64,000 bases of DNA from an uncultured Psychrobacter sp. (GCF_947500265.1 NZ_CANMRN010000006.1:62001-126000); one strand, 5' to 3'; shown: positions 52,381 to 60,620, numbered from the stretch's first letter. Numbers and translations are program-made. Notes: generated by a model not told the origin, from the letters alone.

Positions 52381-53748
52381 CTATAAGCCTTCAACTAGAC
52401 GCTTTTGAGCTTTTTGAGATTTTTCGAGATCATCGAACCAGTACTCATCCAGTAAAGGCGCTATTTCTGTTGCGACAACGTCACTAAACCATGCTTTTGG
52501 ATTATTAATTTTCACATTACCAGCTGGTGTCACATAACTATGTCCTACCTGAAATTGCGCACCAAGATTTGTGTCTGCTGAGATTTCATTGTTTAAGTCA
52601 GTCATACGGCTATCGATCTGTCTTAAGAAATCGATATCGATACCATTTTGAGAGTGTACCCAGCGTTGCCAAGCTTTTCCAAGTGTAGGTTCTAAGTCAA
52701 TAAAAGCAAAGCGGCGACGCAAGGCGAGATCAACTAGTGCAAGTGATCTGTCGGCAACGTTCATAGTTCCCACAACGTATAAGTTTTCAGGTATGAATAC
52801 ACGTTCACCATCAGACTTTTTATAAGATAGCTCTAACGCTTCATCTGGGTTTCTCTTGTCCGTTTCCAGTAGTGTGAGCATCTCACCAAATACTTGGGCT
52901 GGGTTGCCACGATTAATCTCTTCAATGACGATGACATACTCTTTTTCAGGATTTTCTATCGATTTTTTTATCATCTCCATGAAAGGTCCATCTACTAATG
53001 ACAATCGACCTTCCCCTGAGGGCCGCCAACCACGTATGAAGTCTTCATAAGAGAGATTTGGATGAAACTGTACCGCTTTTATTTGATTGTCATTACGCTG
53101 ACCGATTAAGACAAAGGCTAATCTTTTAGCTAGCCACGTTTTGCCAGTCCCAGGAGGTCCTTGTAAGATTATATTTTTTTTAGCTTCTAGGCGTTCGAGT
53201 GTTTTTTCGATTTTAGCCTTAGGTAAAAAACATCCGTCTTTGATAATACTGTCTACATTATAAGGATCTCTATTCTTTTCAGTAGTCGAAACACCATGAG
53301 ATGTCTGAACATCAAGTCCTTGTACTGAGCTTTCATCCAATAATCGATATGAATCTCTACTTAACTGCTCTAGTTGATTGTTTTTCCTCATCACCCCTAA
53401 ACAATGTACAACAGTTCCCTCTATATCTTTCCTACCAGGCCATCTTTTATCGAGATCGTTCTCAAATCTGTCTAGAAACTCTTGCTTTGTAAACTCAGAT
53501 GAGTTTTTATCGCAGCATAGCTGATAAACTTGACAAGCTATCATCTCTTGCCAAGTATTGTATTTTTCAGTGCATTTTATACGGGTAACGGATGTTTCTT
53601 GTACGTCGCCAAGATTCACTTTATCAGTAAGATTAATATCCTCTTCAAACTGCCAAGTGCTTTTTTGAATCAACTGACCTATATCGTTTAGTGTAGTACG
53701 AGTCATCCAAGAGGGCTGCATAGCGACTGATTGAACATAATCATTCAT
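52381..53748 (-). CDS. mcrB: McrB, AAA+ GTPase subunit of McrBC
   Basis: A 455-residue AAA+ motor. Walker A is LQGPPGTGKTWLAK (GPPGTGKT 197-204), Walker B region VIEEINRGNPAQVFGEML (276-291), and the McrB GTP-specificity signature MNVADRS (329-335) and LRRRFAF follow. The first 180 residues are unlike the DUF3578 methyl-reader of E. coli McrB. They hold an alpha-rich segment (TWQEMIACQVYQLCCD... FLDRFENDLDKRWPGRKDIEGTVVHCLGVMRK) that looks like a winged-helix-type reader for another DNA mark. AAGGAATACGCT precedes the ATG. mcrC follows at once. Confidence 0.93.
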   Translation of the reverse strand: MNDYVQSVAMQPSWMTRTTLNDIGQLIQKSTWQFEEDINLTDKVNLGDVQETSVTRIKCTEKYNTWQEMIACQVYQLCCDKNSSEFTKQEFLDRFENDLDKRWPGRKDIEGTVVHCLGVMRKNNQLEQLSRDSYRLLDESSVQGLDVQTSHGVSTTEKNRDPYNVDSIIKDGCFLPKAKIEKTLERLEAKKNIILQGPPGTGKTWLAKRLAFVLIGQRNDNQIKAVQFHPNLSYEDFIRGWRPSGEGRLSLVDGPFMEMIKKSIENPEKEYVIVIEEINRGNPAQVFGEMLTLLETDKRNPDEALELSYKKSDGERVFIPENLYVVGTMNVADRSLALVDLALRRRFAFIDLEPTLGKAWQRWVHSQNGIDIDFLRQIDSRMTDLNNEISADTNLGAQFQVGHSYVTPAGNVKINNPKAWFSDVVATEIAPLLDEYWFDDLEKSQKAQKRLVEGL

Positions 53749-53769
53749 AGCGTATTCCTTAATATACTT

Positions 53770-54753
53770 TTACCAACTTTGGAATTCATATTTTTTGATG
53801 ACAGCATCCCAATTAGCATAGAACGTTTCACTAATAACATTACCTTGATTGTCAAGCGTATATCTTGTAATACTACTTTCGTGTGGTTTACTAGCATCAG
53901 TGTATTGATACATATTTATTTTACCTTCTTTGTAGTAGCAATCATCGTAGTATGCGTCGCTCCAAGTTTGAATATTAGGCGCATCGTACTTAGGTTCCAC
54001 GATAAAATTACCAGATTTATCGATAACACCCCATTTACCAGTCTCATAGTCACCCACTCGAACGGCTGCTAAACCCTCTGAAAAATTACAAGCACGATCC
54101 CATTTTGCTTTAATTGAGATATTGCCATTGGTATCAACAAAACCATATTGACTGCCATTATTCCAGTGATTACTTTCAGTATACTGAGCCAATCCATCTG
54201 AATAAGAGTGAAGAAAGTTAAATTTAAAAGGAACAATAGTTTTTCCTGATTGATCAATAGCTCCATATTTCTCTTTCAAGCTTACGACTGCCAACCCGTC
54301 TTGAAATGCTTCTGCTGACTGATACTGATAGGGAATGATGAGTTCTCGTTGCTTATTCATATATCCATACTTACCATTACGATAAACAGCCACTAGCCCT
54401 TCACTAAAGCTCTTATAATCAGTATCCATACCTGTATCATTAGCTTCATGCTCAACAGGAATAACCAATCTACCCTTATTATCAATAAAGCCCTGAAGAT
54501 TTTTATAGCTTAGATTGCCTTCTTCATCGTAGCCCTTTTTTATTTTTCCAACATAAGCTAAACCATCAGAAAACTCTCCACAAGCCTCAAACAGACCAGT
54601 AGGAACCACCACTTCACCCAAACTATTTTTGTAGCCACAATCCCAGCTGTCTGTTGACTCTTCATAAAAACGCTGCAAATCTGCATTTGCAACTGAGCAG
54701 TACATCAAACTTAATAGACTAGCACTCACTGTTTTTAAAAAACTTTTATTCAT
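53770..54753 (-). CDS. exported WG-repeat protein
   Basis: A 327-residue protein. The start at 54753 is chosen because TAGGAA precedes it and a clean signal peptide follows (MNKSFLKTVSASLLSLMYCSVANA). The mature part is a chain of WG/KWG-type beta repeats, about six, seen as YGYMNKQRELIIPYQYQSAEAFQDGLAVV, YGAIDQSGKTIVPFKF, YGFVDTNGNISIKAKWDRACNFSEGLAAV and WGVIDKSGNFIVEPKY. The C-terminal 60 residues differ. Function unknown; such proteins are often surface or secreted. The gene lies just before the 54786-55208 gene's stop on the same strand. Confidence 0.85.
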   Translation of the reverse strand: MNKSFLKTVSASLLSLMYCSVANADLQRFYEESTDSWDCGYKNSLGEVVVPTGLFEACGEFSDGLAYVGKIKKGYDEEGNLSYKNLQGFIDNKGRLVIPVEHEANDTGMDTDYKSFSEGLVAVYRNGKYGYMNKQRELIIPYQYQSAEAFQDGLAVVSLKEKYGAIDQSGKTIVPFKFNFLHSYSDGLAQYTESNHWNNGSQYGFVDTNGNISIKAKWDRACNFSEGLAAVRVGDYETGKWGVIDKSGNFIVEPKYDAPNIQTWSDAYYDDCYYKEGKINMYQYTDASKPHESSITRYTLDNQGNVISETFYANWDAVIKKYEFQSW

Positions 54754-54785
54754 TGATATTCCTACGTTTTTTATTGTTAAGGCTA

Positions 54786-55208
54786 TTATTTTGTCCATCC
54801 ATTTTTATCTTCTATATATAGCAATACTGCTAACCCCCCTTCATAGTGGTCAGGAATATACCCTCTATTATCAGTATAGTACTCTGCACCTTCTATAAAA
54901 CGATTTGATCTATCTGTAGACCAACCAAAACCCATAGAAAGCCCTCTATTTCGTCCTTGATCATCATAAGTCCAGCCTCTTTTGGCGTAGTACTTAATGT
55001 CATGTTCACCCTCATAACGATAAGAGTCAGGAATATCTTTCCATTGTTTAGATAAAGCTATAAATCCGTTGCAATAACTATCACCCCTACATTCGGGTAC
55101 ATTCGGTGCAGTGTTTGGATTATTATAAATATTCATCATCTCAGGCAGTCCTGCGTAACTACAAGTACTGCTGATTGCCAAAATTAATGTCAGACATATT
55201 TTTTTCAT
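54786..55208 (-). CDS. hypothetical exported protein (140 aa)
   Basis: MKKICLTLILAISSTCSYAG is a signal peptide. The mature part has a Cys pair (VPECRGDSYCNGF) and an aromatic-rich C terminus (GWTYDDQGRNRGLSMGFGWSTDRSNRFIEG). AAGGGGTGTTAT precedes the ATG. The WG-repeat start codon lies 32 bases past its stop, so the two are probably co-transcribed. No family recognised. Confidence 0.75.
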   Translation of the reverse strand: MKKICLTLILAISSTCSYAGLPEMMNIYNNPNTAPNVPECRGDSYCNGFIALSKQWKDIPDSYRYEGEHDIKYYAKRGWTYDDQGRNRGLSMGFGWSTDRSNRFIEGAEYYTDNRGYIPDHYEGGLAVLLYIEDKNGWTK

Positions 55209-55615
55209 ATAACACCCCTTAATGGATAGTTGTTTGGTATTACTATCGTCTAAATCTATTTCTATTGCAATGACTCAAGAGTCCTGTGCGACATTAAATG
55301 ACGCATCAGTAGCATTTAACTAAAAAACTCTTAAATTGACAAATAAAATATAACTTCAAAGAGCAGATAATAAGAGATTTTCAGCTGGGATAGCTCAGTC
55401 TTTTGTACAGATAGGTATAAACATGAGTGAATATGGAAAAAATGTAGCGAGCTGTACAACCTATCAAAACCTCTTAAATAGTCAAATTATGTCGGACACG
55501 ACGTATAATGTCGTAAAGAAGATCTACATACTATGCAATATAAAATTATTTTGGTAATCTCAATAAAAGGTAAAAAACAAACGTATGAGTACACTATTTA
55601 ATTGAGGAGATAGTA
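55209..55615. other. intergenic region between exported-protein and hypothetical genes
   Basis: About 407 AT-rich bases that must hold two divergent promoters. A small inverted repeat, ACGAC-GTATAAT-GTCGT, lies at 55499-55515. A tRNA-like stretch (GGGATAGCTCAGT) at about 55388 has no matching arms. No gene seen. Confidence 0.5.
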
Positions 55616-56209
55616 ATGATTATTGCACTAAGAGGTTACGGTACATTTATTTACGCTGGTACAGTAGCAAAGAATACTTATGAGTATTTCGAAGATGAAG
55701 ATATTGACTTACAGGAATATGCTGAATATTTAGACGATCCTGAATCAAGTAATTTAAAAATACCTAAAGAGCACGATTTTGTTGATGGTGGTTGTCTGTA
55801 TGATATGGATAATTTGTGGTGTATATCAGGCGCAGAATTAACTAGTGATTGTATTTTGAGTGTAGATTTAGAGAATGGAGATGATGATTGGGAATGTTCC
55901 CTTGATTTAGGTACCTTAGAAAAACTCGGAATTAAGACAAAATGTATTAGTTCATCTACTAAGGTGATAATGGATTTACCTTCAGATACTGCTATATTTA
56001 TGGCTAAGGAAACCACTGAAGGGCTACAGTTCGAGGAAAATCAGATTATATCTAGTAGTGATTTTGACCCAACAAAGTTAGAAATTTATTATCATGAGTA
56101 TATAGATACGGACGTAATCAAACATATAAAGTACGATGGAAGAGAGTATTTTGGTAGTAACTTTGAATGGGATGCAAAAGATAAAGAGTTTAAATGGCTC
56201 TTGTGGTGA
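55616..56209 (+). CDS. hypothetical acidic protein (197 aa)
   Basis: No family recognised. GAGGAGATAGTA precedes the ATG. The protein is strongly acidic, with about ten separate D/E clusters (FEDEDIDLQEYAEYLDDPE, ENGDDDWE). It has no signal peptide or membrane segment. The predicted pattern is alternating strands with aromatic ends (FKWLLW). It could be an inhibitor or immunity-type protein, since many of these are acidic, but no toxin partner is evident. A 68-base gap separates it from the next plus-strand gene. Confidence 0.75.
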   Translation: MIIALRGYGTFIYAGTVAKNTYEYFEDEDIDLQEYAEYLDDPESSNLKIPKEHDFVDGGCLYDMDNLWCISGAELTSDCILSVDLENGDDDWECSLDLGTLEKLGIKTKCISSSTKVIMDLPSDTAIFMAKETTEGLQFEENQIISSSDFDPTKLEIYYHEYIDTDVIKHIKYDGREYFGSNFEWDAKDKEFKWLLW

Positions 56210-56277
56210 TTAACAATTATAGAGATTTCACACAGTGGCTTTCATTAAAAACTCATAAAATTAGGTTATAGATAAAT

Positions 56278-56544
56278 ATGTCAACTAAGAAAACGACTAC
56301 TCGTGGGGATAATTATATTGAACTACTCAGTTTAGCTAAGTCTAAAAATCTGACACTTAGACGTGCTAATAAATCAGGTGAAACTCCTATGAGGTTTGAG
56401 GTTGTTCGTAGAGGTGCTTCAAAAAATGAGCAACCTTTTATTGATAACTTAACACCTGAGCAAGTCAATAATAATAGTCCATTAAGTGAGGGATTTACCT
56501 TAAAAGAATTTATTAGCCAGTTTAAAACAGTATGTCCCAGCTGA
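56278..56544 (+). CDS. hypothetical basic protein (88 aa)
   Basis: An 88-residue protein with a basic N terminus (MSTKKTTTRGDNYIELLSLAKSKNLTLRRANKSG) and a short alpha/beta layout ending LKEFISQFKTVCPS. No family recognised; the ribosome site is weak. It follows the acidic 197-residue gene, so the two may form an operon with opposite charge. An inverted repeat follows directly. Confidence 0.6.
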   Translation: MSTKKTTTRGDNYIELLSLAKSKNLTLRRANKSGETPMRFEVVRRGASKNEQPFIDNLTPEQVNNNSPLSEGFTLKEFISQFKTVCPS

Positions 56545-56558
56545 ACTAGTTAAAAAGG

Positions 56559-56589
56559 CTCATTAATCTACTTATAGTGGATTAATGAG
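56559..56589. repeat. 10-bp inverted repeat beside a resolvase remnant
   Basis: CTCATTAATC at 56559-56568 and GATTAATGAG at 56580-56589 pair perfectly across 11 bases. No T run follows. It could end the upstream transcript or be a scar of the lost recombinase gene. Confidence 0.6.
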
Positions 56590-56705
56590 TAGTGATCAGT
56601 TTAGGTGTTTCTTTAGCTACATCAGCAATCAGATGCCGTGAGCACTTAGTCATCTTTTGAATATCAGAATAGCTATGACCTGATTTCAGAAGACTAGCAA
56701 TATAA
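56582..56705 (-). pseudogene. C-terminal fragment of a serine resolvase
   Basis: The minus strand encodes IASLLKSGHSYSDIQKMTKCSRHLIADVAKE, which matches the C-terminal helix-turn-helix of the intact resolvase at 58719-59339 (IASLLKAGHSYSEIQVMAKCSRQLIAEVIKE). The catalytic domain is missing; the frame runs upstream into unrelated DNA. It is a remnant of a second, slightly diverged resolvase. Confidence 0.85.
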
Positions 56706-56707
56706 AT

Positions 56708-56755
56708 AGTTTTGATGGTATCAAGGACTTTCAAAAGCAACCGCGAGAACTCATC
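56708..56755 (+). mobile_element. short IS256-family transposase fragment
   Basis: The plus strand reads SFDGIKDFQKQPRELI, parallel to SFEDIKDFQKQLMQSF in the remnant at 50594-51233. The DNA matches as well. It abuts the resolvase remnant, so at least two mobile-element scars meet here. Confidence 0.65.
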
Positions 56756-57107
56756 ATTTACCCTCTGCTTTAGCTCTATCCTCACCTGAAATAGCAAAAG
56801 GTCCTTTTATAAACCAATCATCGTTAGCTTTGGTAAAGCTCCAGCCTCTTGTATCTACTTGTCTCTCTCCTTCATAGTCAATACCTACTGATACCACACA
56901 AAAATATTTACCCTCAGTTTCGGTGGCTTTACATTCAGTGTAATCGAGTTCTACTTGATCTTTTAAAGATTGATCAGACATATTGCGTGTGACTTTAGAT
57001 AACACAAGTTCTTTTATTTCAGAGTCACTTGGAGCTCCACTAGATGAACATGCAATGACTGGTAAAATAAGAGCAGATAACGCGAATAGTTTTAATATTT
57101 TTAACAT
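56754..57107 (-). CDS. hypothetical lipoprotein (117 aa)
   Basis: The signal MLKILKLFALSALILPVIACSSSG carries a lipobox ending at Cys20. The mature part resembles small lipoproteins of the DUF-type nuclear-transport-factor-like group: SEIKELVLSKVTRNMSDQSLKDQVELDYTECKATETEGKYFCVVSVGIDY... WSFTKANDDWFIKGPF. GAGGTAAAAA precedes the ATG. It is the last gene of a minus-strand run that also holds the Sel1 gene. Confidence 0.75.
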   Translation of the reverse strand: MLKILKLFALSALILPVIACSSSGAPSDSEIKELVLSKVTRNMSDQSLKDQVELDYTECKATETEGKYFCVVSVGIDYEGERQVDTRGWSFTKANDDWFIKGPFAISGEDRAKAEGK

Positions 57108-57154
57108 TTTTTACCTCAATTTTTCCAAAAAGTATTAACCTACTTATCATCACT

Positions 57155-57754
57155 TTAAGTATCGGACATATTTTTTAAATTAATTTTTGCTGCATCGCTA
57201 CCATTAGCAGCTGCTTTGGTGAACCATTCAATAGCCTTATCATGGTCTATTCCTTTTATTTCAGAAAGTGCTTTCGCTACGTCTAGGTAATCAAAGCTTT
57301 TAGGGTTATCAAGTCCAAAATCTTTAAATAGTTCTTCATAATCCTTAGGTGATAATTCTGTTTCATTTATTTCATGATCATGCAGTATCATATATACAAC
57401 TTGGGGAGTCTCTTTACCATCACGATAGATTAATCCTAGATTATTTTGAGCATCAGCATGACCTCGTTCGGCTGCTTCTGTGAACCATTTAAATGCTTCG
57501 TAATCACTCTGCGGAATAGCTAAACCCTCTTTGTACATTAATCCTAGATTGTTTTGAGCATCAGCATGACCTTGTTCAGCTGCTTTCGTAAATAACTCAA
57601 ACATCTTTTTATAGTCGTATTTAACTACAGATATATCGCTGTCTGAAATTCCTTCTATACCATTTTTAAGAATTGCACCTATACAAGCATTTACGCTAGC
57701 TTCGGTTGGCTCCCACTGTATCTTTGTTTCTTCTGTAACTATAGGTTCGTTCAT
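57155..57754 (-). CDS. Sel1-like repeat protein
   Basis: A 199-residue protein with Sel1 (TPR-like) helical repeats: FTKAAEQGHADAQNNLGLMYKEGLAIPQSDYEAFKWFTEAAERGHADAQNNLGLIYRDG (about 55-115), and a later AIEWFTKAAANGSDAAKINL. A middle insert (about 116-165) breaks the repeat run. No signal peptide. Two copies of the HADAQNNLGL unit are identical. Sel1 proteins are protein-binding scaffolds. GAGGAATGACTT precedes the ATG. Confidence 0.88.
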   Translation of the reverse strand: MNEPIVTEETKIQWEPTEASVNACIGAILKNGIEGISDSDISVVKYDYKKMFELFTKAAEQGHADAQNNLGLMYKEGLAIPQSDYEAFKWFTEAAERGHADAQNNLGLIYRDGKETPQVVYMILHDHEINETELSPKDYEELFKDFGLDNPKSFDYLDVAKALSEIKGIDHDKAIEWFTKAAANGSDAAKINLKNMSDT

Positions 57755-57908
57755 AAGTCATTCCTCAAGGTTATAAATCCGGACAAATTTTCACCTCTTA
57801 ACTTACAGCAATTATTTTAAATATGAAACTAGCTTTAGAGGTAAGGCGACAAGTAATGTCGCAAAGTAGATAAGTCAGCTCGTGTAAGGTTAGATAAACT
57901 AAATCCCA

Positions 57909-57934
57909 CAAAAAACACCCTCTGCTGAGGGGGG
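57909..57934 (-). terminator. second terminator for the 58072-58575 gene
   Basis: Minus-strand CCCCTC-AGCA-GAGGGT followed by TG and six T residues (stem at 57917-57932, A run on the plus strand at 57909-57915). Confidence 0.65.
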
Positions 57935-58002
57935 AAGGGTAACTAAACAGCTTATTTAGTCCTATTTACCATGTACCCTAGGTTCAAGAAAATCAATCCA
58001 AT

Positions 58003-58033
58003 AAAAAAAGATGCCACCAATTTGGTAAGCATC
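58003..58033 (-). terminator. terminator after the 58072-58575 gene
   Basis: Plus-strand GATGCCACCA pairs with TGGTAAGCATC with one mismatch and one bulge, next to seven A residues (a T run on the minus strand). Confidence 0.75.
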
Positions 58034-58071
58034 CTATTGAGGTGTGAAATACTTGTTAAAGCAATACTCTC

Positions 58072-58575
58072 TTATTTACAGTAAGTATTGAACAGCACAC
58101 CTACTGCCTTACGAGGAATATGATCAGTCCAACCCTCATCGCCAAGTCCAGGTCCATACTGACCACCAATTGCCATGGAATCTTTTAAACTGATACGCTC
58201 GTTGTCACCCCTTTCGATGTATGAGTTACGAGGGTTTTGACAGTTAAGTAAAACCAAGTCGTCAAATTCTTCACTAGGAAAGGCATAACCAGCGCCTCTA
58301 ACGCGAGCTAATGCATACTTTACTTTGCCATTTTCTTTAATAATCGTGTGTGGACTTGTATAGTACGTTTCGTTTTTGATCTCAGCCGAACTCTCCCAAA
58401 TTTGTGTCATCCTAGCATCGGGTTTCTCTGCTTTACCAAACTCAGGGTAAGAGTAGACGTCAATATAAGGTACTTCATCAGGATATTTGTTTTCATACAA
58501 TATAGCTGTAGCCCCAACCTGACTACTGATTAGACCAAACCCCAAAACAGCGAGACCAACCACTGAGTTCTTCAT
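58072..58575 (-). CDS. hypothetical exported protein (167 aa)
   Basis: MKNSVVGLAVLGFGLISSQVGAT is a signal peptide; the mature part begins AILYENKYPDEVPYIDVYSYPE. Two cysteines (LNCQN, NTYCK) could form a disulfide. TATAGGAC precedes the ATG. No family recognised. It lies between two terminators and a resolvase, so it is probably an independent cargo gene. Confidence 0.75.
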   Translation of the reverse strand: MKNSVVGLAVLGFGLISSQVGATAILYENKYPDEVPYIDVYSYPEFGKAEKPDARMTQIWESSAEIKNETYYTSPHTIIKENGKVKYALARVRGAGYAFPSEEFDDLVLLNCQNPRNSYIERGDNERISLKDSMAIGGQYGPGLGDEGWTDHIPRKAVGVLFNTYCK

Positions 58576-58718
58576 AAAAAGTCCTATAGTTAAATTTTAG
58601 ACCAAAATCTCCGGACATTTATTGTACTATAAAGATAGATTAATGTTCGTTTTTATAGCATATATTTAATTATAATATTAGAGATACTTACTGTTCACTT
58701 ATTATGGCTTGCCTTAGA

Positions 58719-59339
58719 TCATATTGATTTTGACTCTTTAATGACCTCAGCAATTAGTTGACGTGAGCACTTAGCCATCACCTGTATCTCAGAATAGCTA
58801 TGACCAGCTTTCAATAAGCTTGCGATGATTTTGCGTTTATCAACATCCTTCCTTCGTCCTTTATACTTGCCTTCATATTTTGCACGTGCAATACCTTGCA
58901 TCTGACGGTTGCGGCGATCCTCGTAGTCTTTACGAGCAATGGCAGCAAGCATATCAAGTAGCATATCGTTAATGGCACGTAGTACGCTATCCATAAACTC
59001 AGAGCTATTCGCTTGCTGCAGAGCCATATAAGACGTTGGCAACTCTTTTGATACTACAGAGAGGCGTTTAGCTGACAGCTTTTGCTTGAGGGAGTCCCAG
59101 TCGGTTGGGTTGAGCCGTGCTAAGCGGTCTATCTGCTCGACCAAGATCACATCGCCTTCATGAGCGTCATCAATCAACTGCATCAGCTTTGGGCGCTCTA
59201 GCGTTGCCCCTGATTCGTTCTCGATATAGAAGGCAGCAATTTTGTGGCCATATTCTCCAGTAAATGCTATGAGTTCACTTTTAGCACGTTTGGCGTCTTG
59301 TTCTTTGGTAGAGGCGCGGAGGTAGGCTCTGATAAACAT
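58719..59339 (-). CDS. serine recombinase / resolvase
   Basis: A 206-residue small serine recombinase. The catalytic domain opens MFIRAYLRASTKEQDAKRAK with the nucleophile Ser in RAST, and has IENESGATLERPKLMQLIDDAHEGDVILVEQIDRLARL (about 45-85) including the RPKL and DRLAR motifs. The helical arm is at about 120-150 (LDMLAAIARKDYEDRRNRQMQGIARAK) and the HTH is at 170-200 (IASLLKAGHSYSEIQVMAKCSRQLIAEV). Complete and probably active. Three direct repeats immediately upstream look like its binding sites. Confidence 0.92.
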   Translation of the reverse strand: MFIRAYLRASTKEQDAKRAKSELIAFTGEYGHKIAAFYIENESGATLERPKLMQLIDDAHEGDVILVEQIDRLARLNPTDWDSLKQKLSAKRLSVVSKELPTSYMALQQANSSEFMDSVLRAINDMLLDMLAAIARKDYEDRRNRQMQGIARAKYEGKYKGRRKDVDKRKIIASLLKAGHSYSEIQVMAKCSRQLIAEVIKESKSI

Positions 59340-59352
59340 AAATACCTAAAAT

Positions 59353-59458
59353 AGTCTGTTATAAGTGGTTCCATTATAGCAGTCTATTTTAAGTGGTCTA
59401 TTAATAGGTTTGAGGGGCTAAACAGCTGGTTCCATTGGGGTATAGTCTTTTGATAAGT
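59353..59458. repeat. three direct repeats upstream of the resolvase (res-like site)
   Basis: Copies of AGTCT-(G/A/T)TT-TAAGT occur at 59353-59366, 59381-59394 and 59444-59458, and GGTTCCATT occurs at 59367 and 59428. The first two are 28 bases apart. They lie directly upstream of the resolvase start, the usual place for a res site with subsites I-III that also acts as operator. Confidence 0.7.
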
Positions 59459-59529
59459 TATTAAGACAATTAGTTGTTACGAACAGGTTTGTACAATTGA
59501 GCCTTGAAACTTTATAATGCTCAATGAAA

Positions 59530-59580
59530 TCAAAAGGTAAAATGTCTTGTGCACGCAGTTCAACAAAAATCACCTTTTGA
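59530..59580 (+). promoter_or_regulatory. leader hairpin before the island thyA
   Basis: TCAAAAGGT at 59530-59538 pairs perfectly with ACCTTTTGA at 59572-59580. A promoter-like TTGTAC (about 59493) and TATAAT (about 59517), 18 bases apart, lies just upstream, so the hairpin would be in the 5' leader. It could affect translation of thyA. Confidence 0.5.
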
Positions 59581-59611
59581 GATAAGTGTGTATTCCAATT
59601 AAGGTTATTGA

Positions 59612-60463
59612 ATGAAACAGTATCTAGATTTATGTCAACGTATAGTTGATGAGGGTGTATGGGTAGAGAATGAACGAACTGGAAAACGTTGCTTAACCGT
59701 TATTAATGCTGATTTAGACTACAACGTAGGAGCTAATGAGTTTCCCTTAGTAACTACTCGAAAGAGTTATTGGAAAGCAGCTATCGCAGAGTTGTTGGGA
59801 TATCTACGTGGTTATGATAGCGCAGATCAGTTTCGAGCTATTGGATGTAATACATGGAACGCCAATGCCAATGAAAATGCAGCTTGGCTAGCTAATCCTT
59901 ATCGTAAAGGTAAGGATGATATGGGCCGAGTTTATGGTGTACAGGGACGAAGATGGCGTAATTCAGTAGGAGAGGAGTTTGACCAACTTCGTAAGATTTA
60001 TAATAACTTGCGAAACGGTATTGATGATCGAGGTGAAATTCTAACCTTCTACAATCCAGGTGAGTTTCATATGGGATGTTTACGTCCTTGTATGCATACC
60101 CATACGTTTTCATCGTTAGGAGGAAAGCTGTATTTGACTTCATCACAACGTTCATGTGATGTACCATTAGGTCAAAATTTTAATCAGATTCAAGTGTTTA
60201 CCTTACTAGCTCTCATGGCTCAAATTACGGGCCACGAGGCTGGAAAAGCTTATCATAAGATCGTAAATGCACATATTTATGAAGATCAATTAGAATTAAT
60301 GCGTAACGTGCAATTAAAACGCGAACCTTATCCGGCACCTAAGCTTCATATTAACCCTGAGATTAAGTCTCTCGAAGATATTGAAACATGGGTAACATTG
60401 GATGACTTTAAAGTTGAAGGATACCAGTATCATGAGTCTATTGCCTATCCATTCTCAGTTTGA
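59612..60463 (+). CDS. thyA: island-borne thymidylate synthase
   Basis: A complete 283-residue ThyA that methylates dUMP to dTMP using methylene-tetrahydrofolate. The catalytic Cys160 lies in [11 protein letters not shown], the dUMP-binding QRSCD at 179-183, followed by [19 protein letters not shown] and ending ESIAYPFSV. The C-terminal part differs clearly from the host fragment at 38495-38779 (VPLGQNFN against FLGVPFN), so it is a different lineage, not a copy. It is convergent with the tnpC-like gene. It would restore thymidylate synthesis to a host whose own thyA the island has cut. AAGG precedes the ATG. Confidence 0.95.
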   Translation: MKQYLDLCQRIVDEGVWVENERTGKRCLTVINADLDYNVGANEFPLVTTRKSYWKAAIAELLGYLRGYDSADQFRAIGCNTWNANANENAAWLANPYRKGKDDMGRVYGVQGRRWRNSVGEEFDQLRKIYNNLRNGIDDRGEILTFYNPGEFHMGCLRPCMHTHTFSSLGGKLYLTSSQRSCDVPLGQNFNQIQVFTLLALMAQITGHEAGKAYHKIVNAHIYEDQLELMRNVQLKREPYPAPKLHINPEIKSLEDIETWVTLDDFKVEGYQYHESIAYPFSV

Positions 60464-60620
60464 TATCAGCATAAAGTGAAAGCTGAGAAAAGTGATAAAT
60501 TTCTATTAGGCACAAAGTATTAATATGTGTGATTTATGCTTATTAGCTAAGCTCTCGCTAGCTTTTAAGCAAGAGGAAATTAAAATTATGCTCTCTATAG
60601 AATAGATGATTTTTGACAGA
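60464..60620. other. convergent gap between thyA and the tnpC-like gene
   Basis: 157 bases. An imperfect stem (AAGC-TCTCGC-TAGCTT area around 60548-60570) might end both transcripts, but the pairing is weak. No gene seen. Confidence 0.4.

Larger units (their letters stand above)
57755..58071. other. intergenic region with tandem terminators
   Basis: About 317 bases between two minus-strand genes. It has two terminator-type hairpins for the 58072-58575 gene (listed separately) and then the promoter region of the Sel1 gene. Confidence 0.6.

Noticed and set aside
55381..55420. tRNA-like stretch GGGATAGCTCAGT
   Set aside because: It resembles the D-arm of a tRNA, but no acceptor, anticodon or T-arm sequence follows at the right distance.
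55616..56544. classical toxin-antitoxin pair from the acidic and basic proteins
   Set aside because: Sizes, a 68-base gap and the lack of any toxin-family motif give no support beyond opposite charge.
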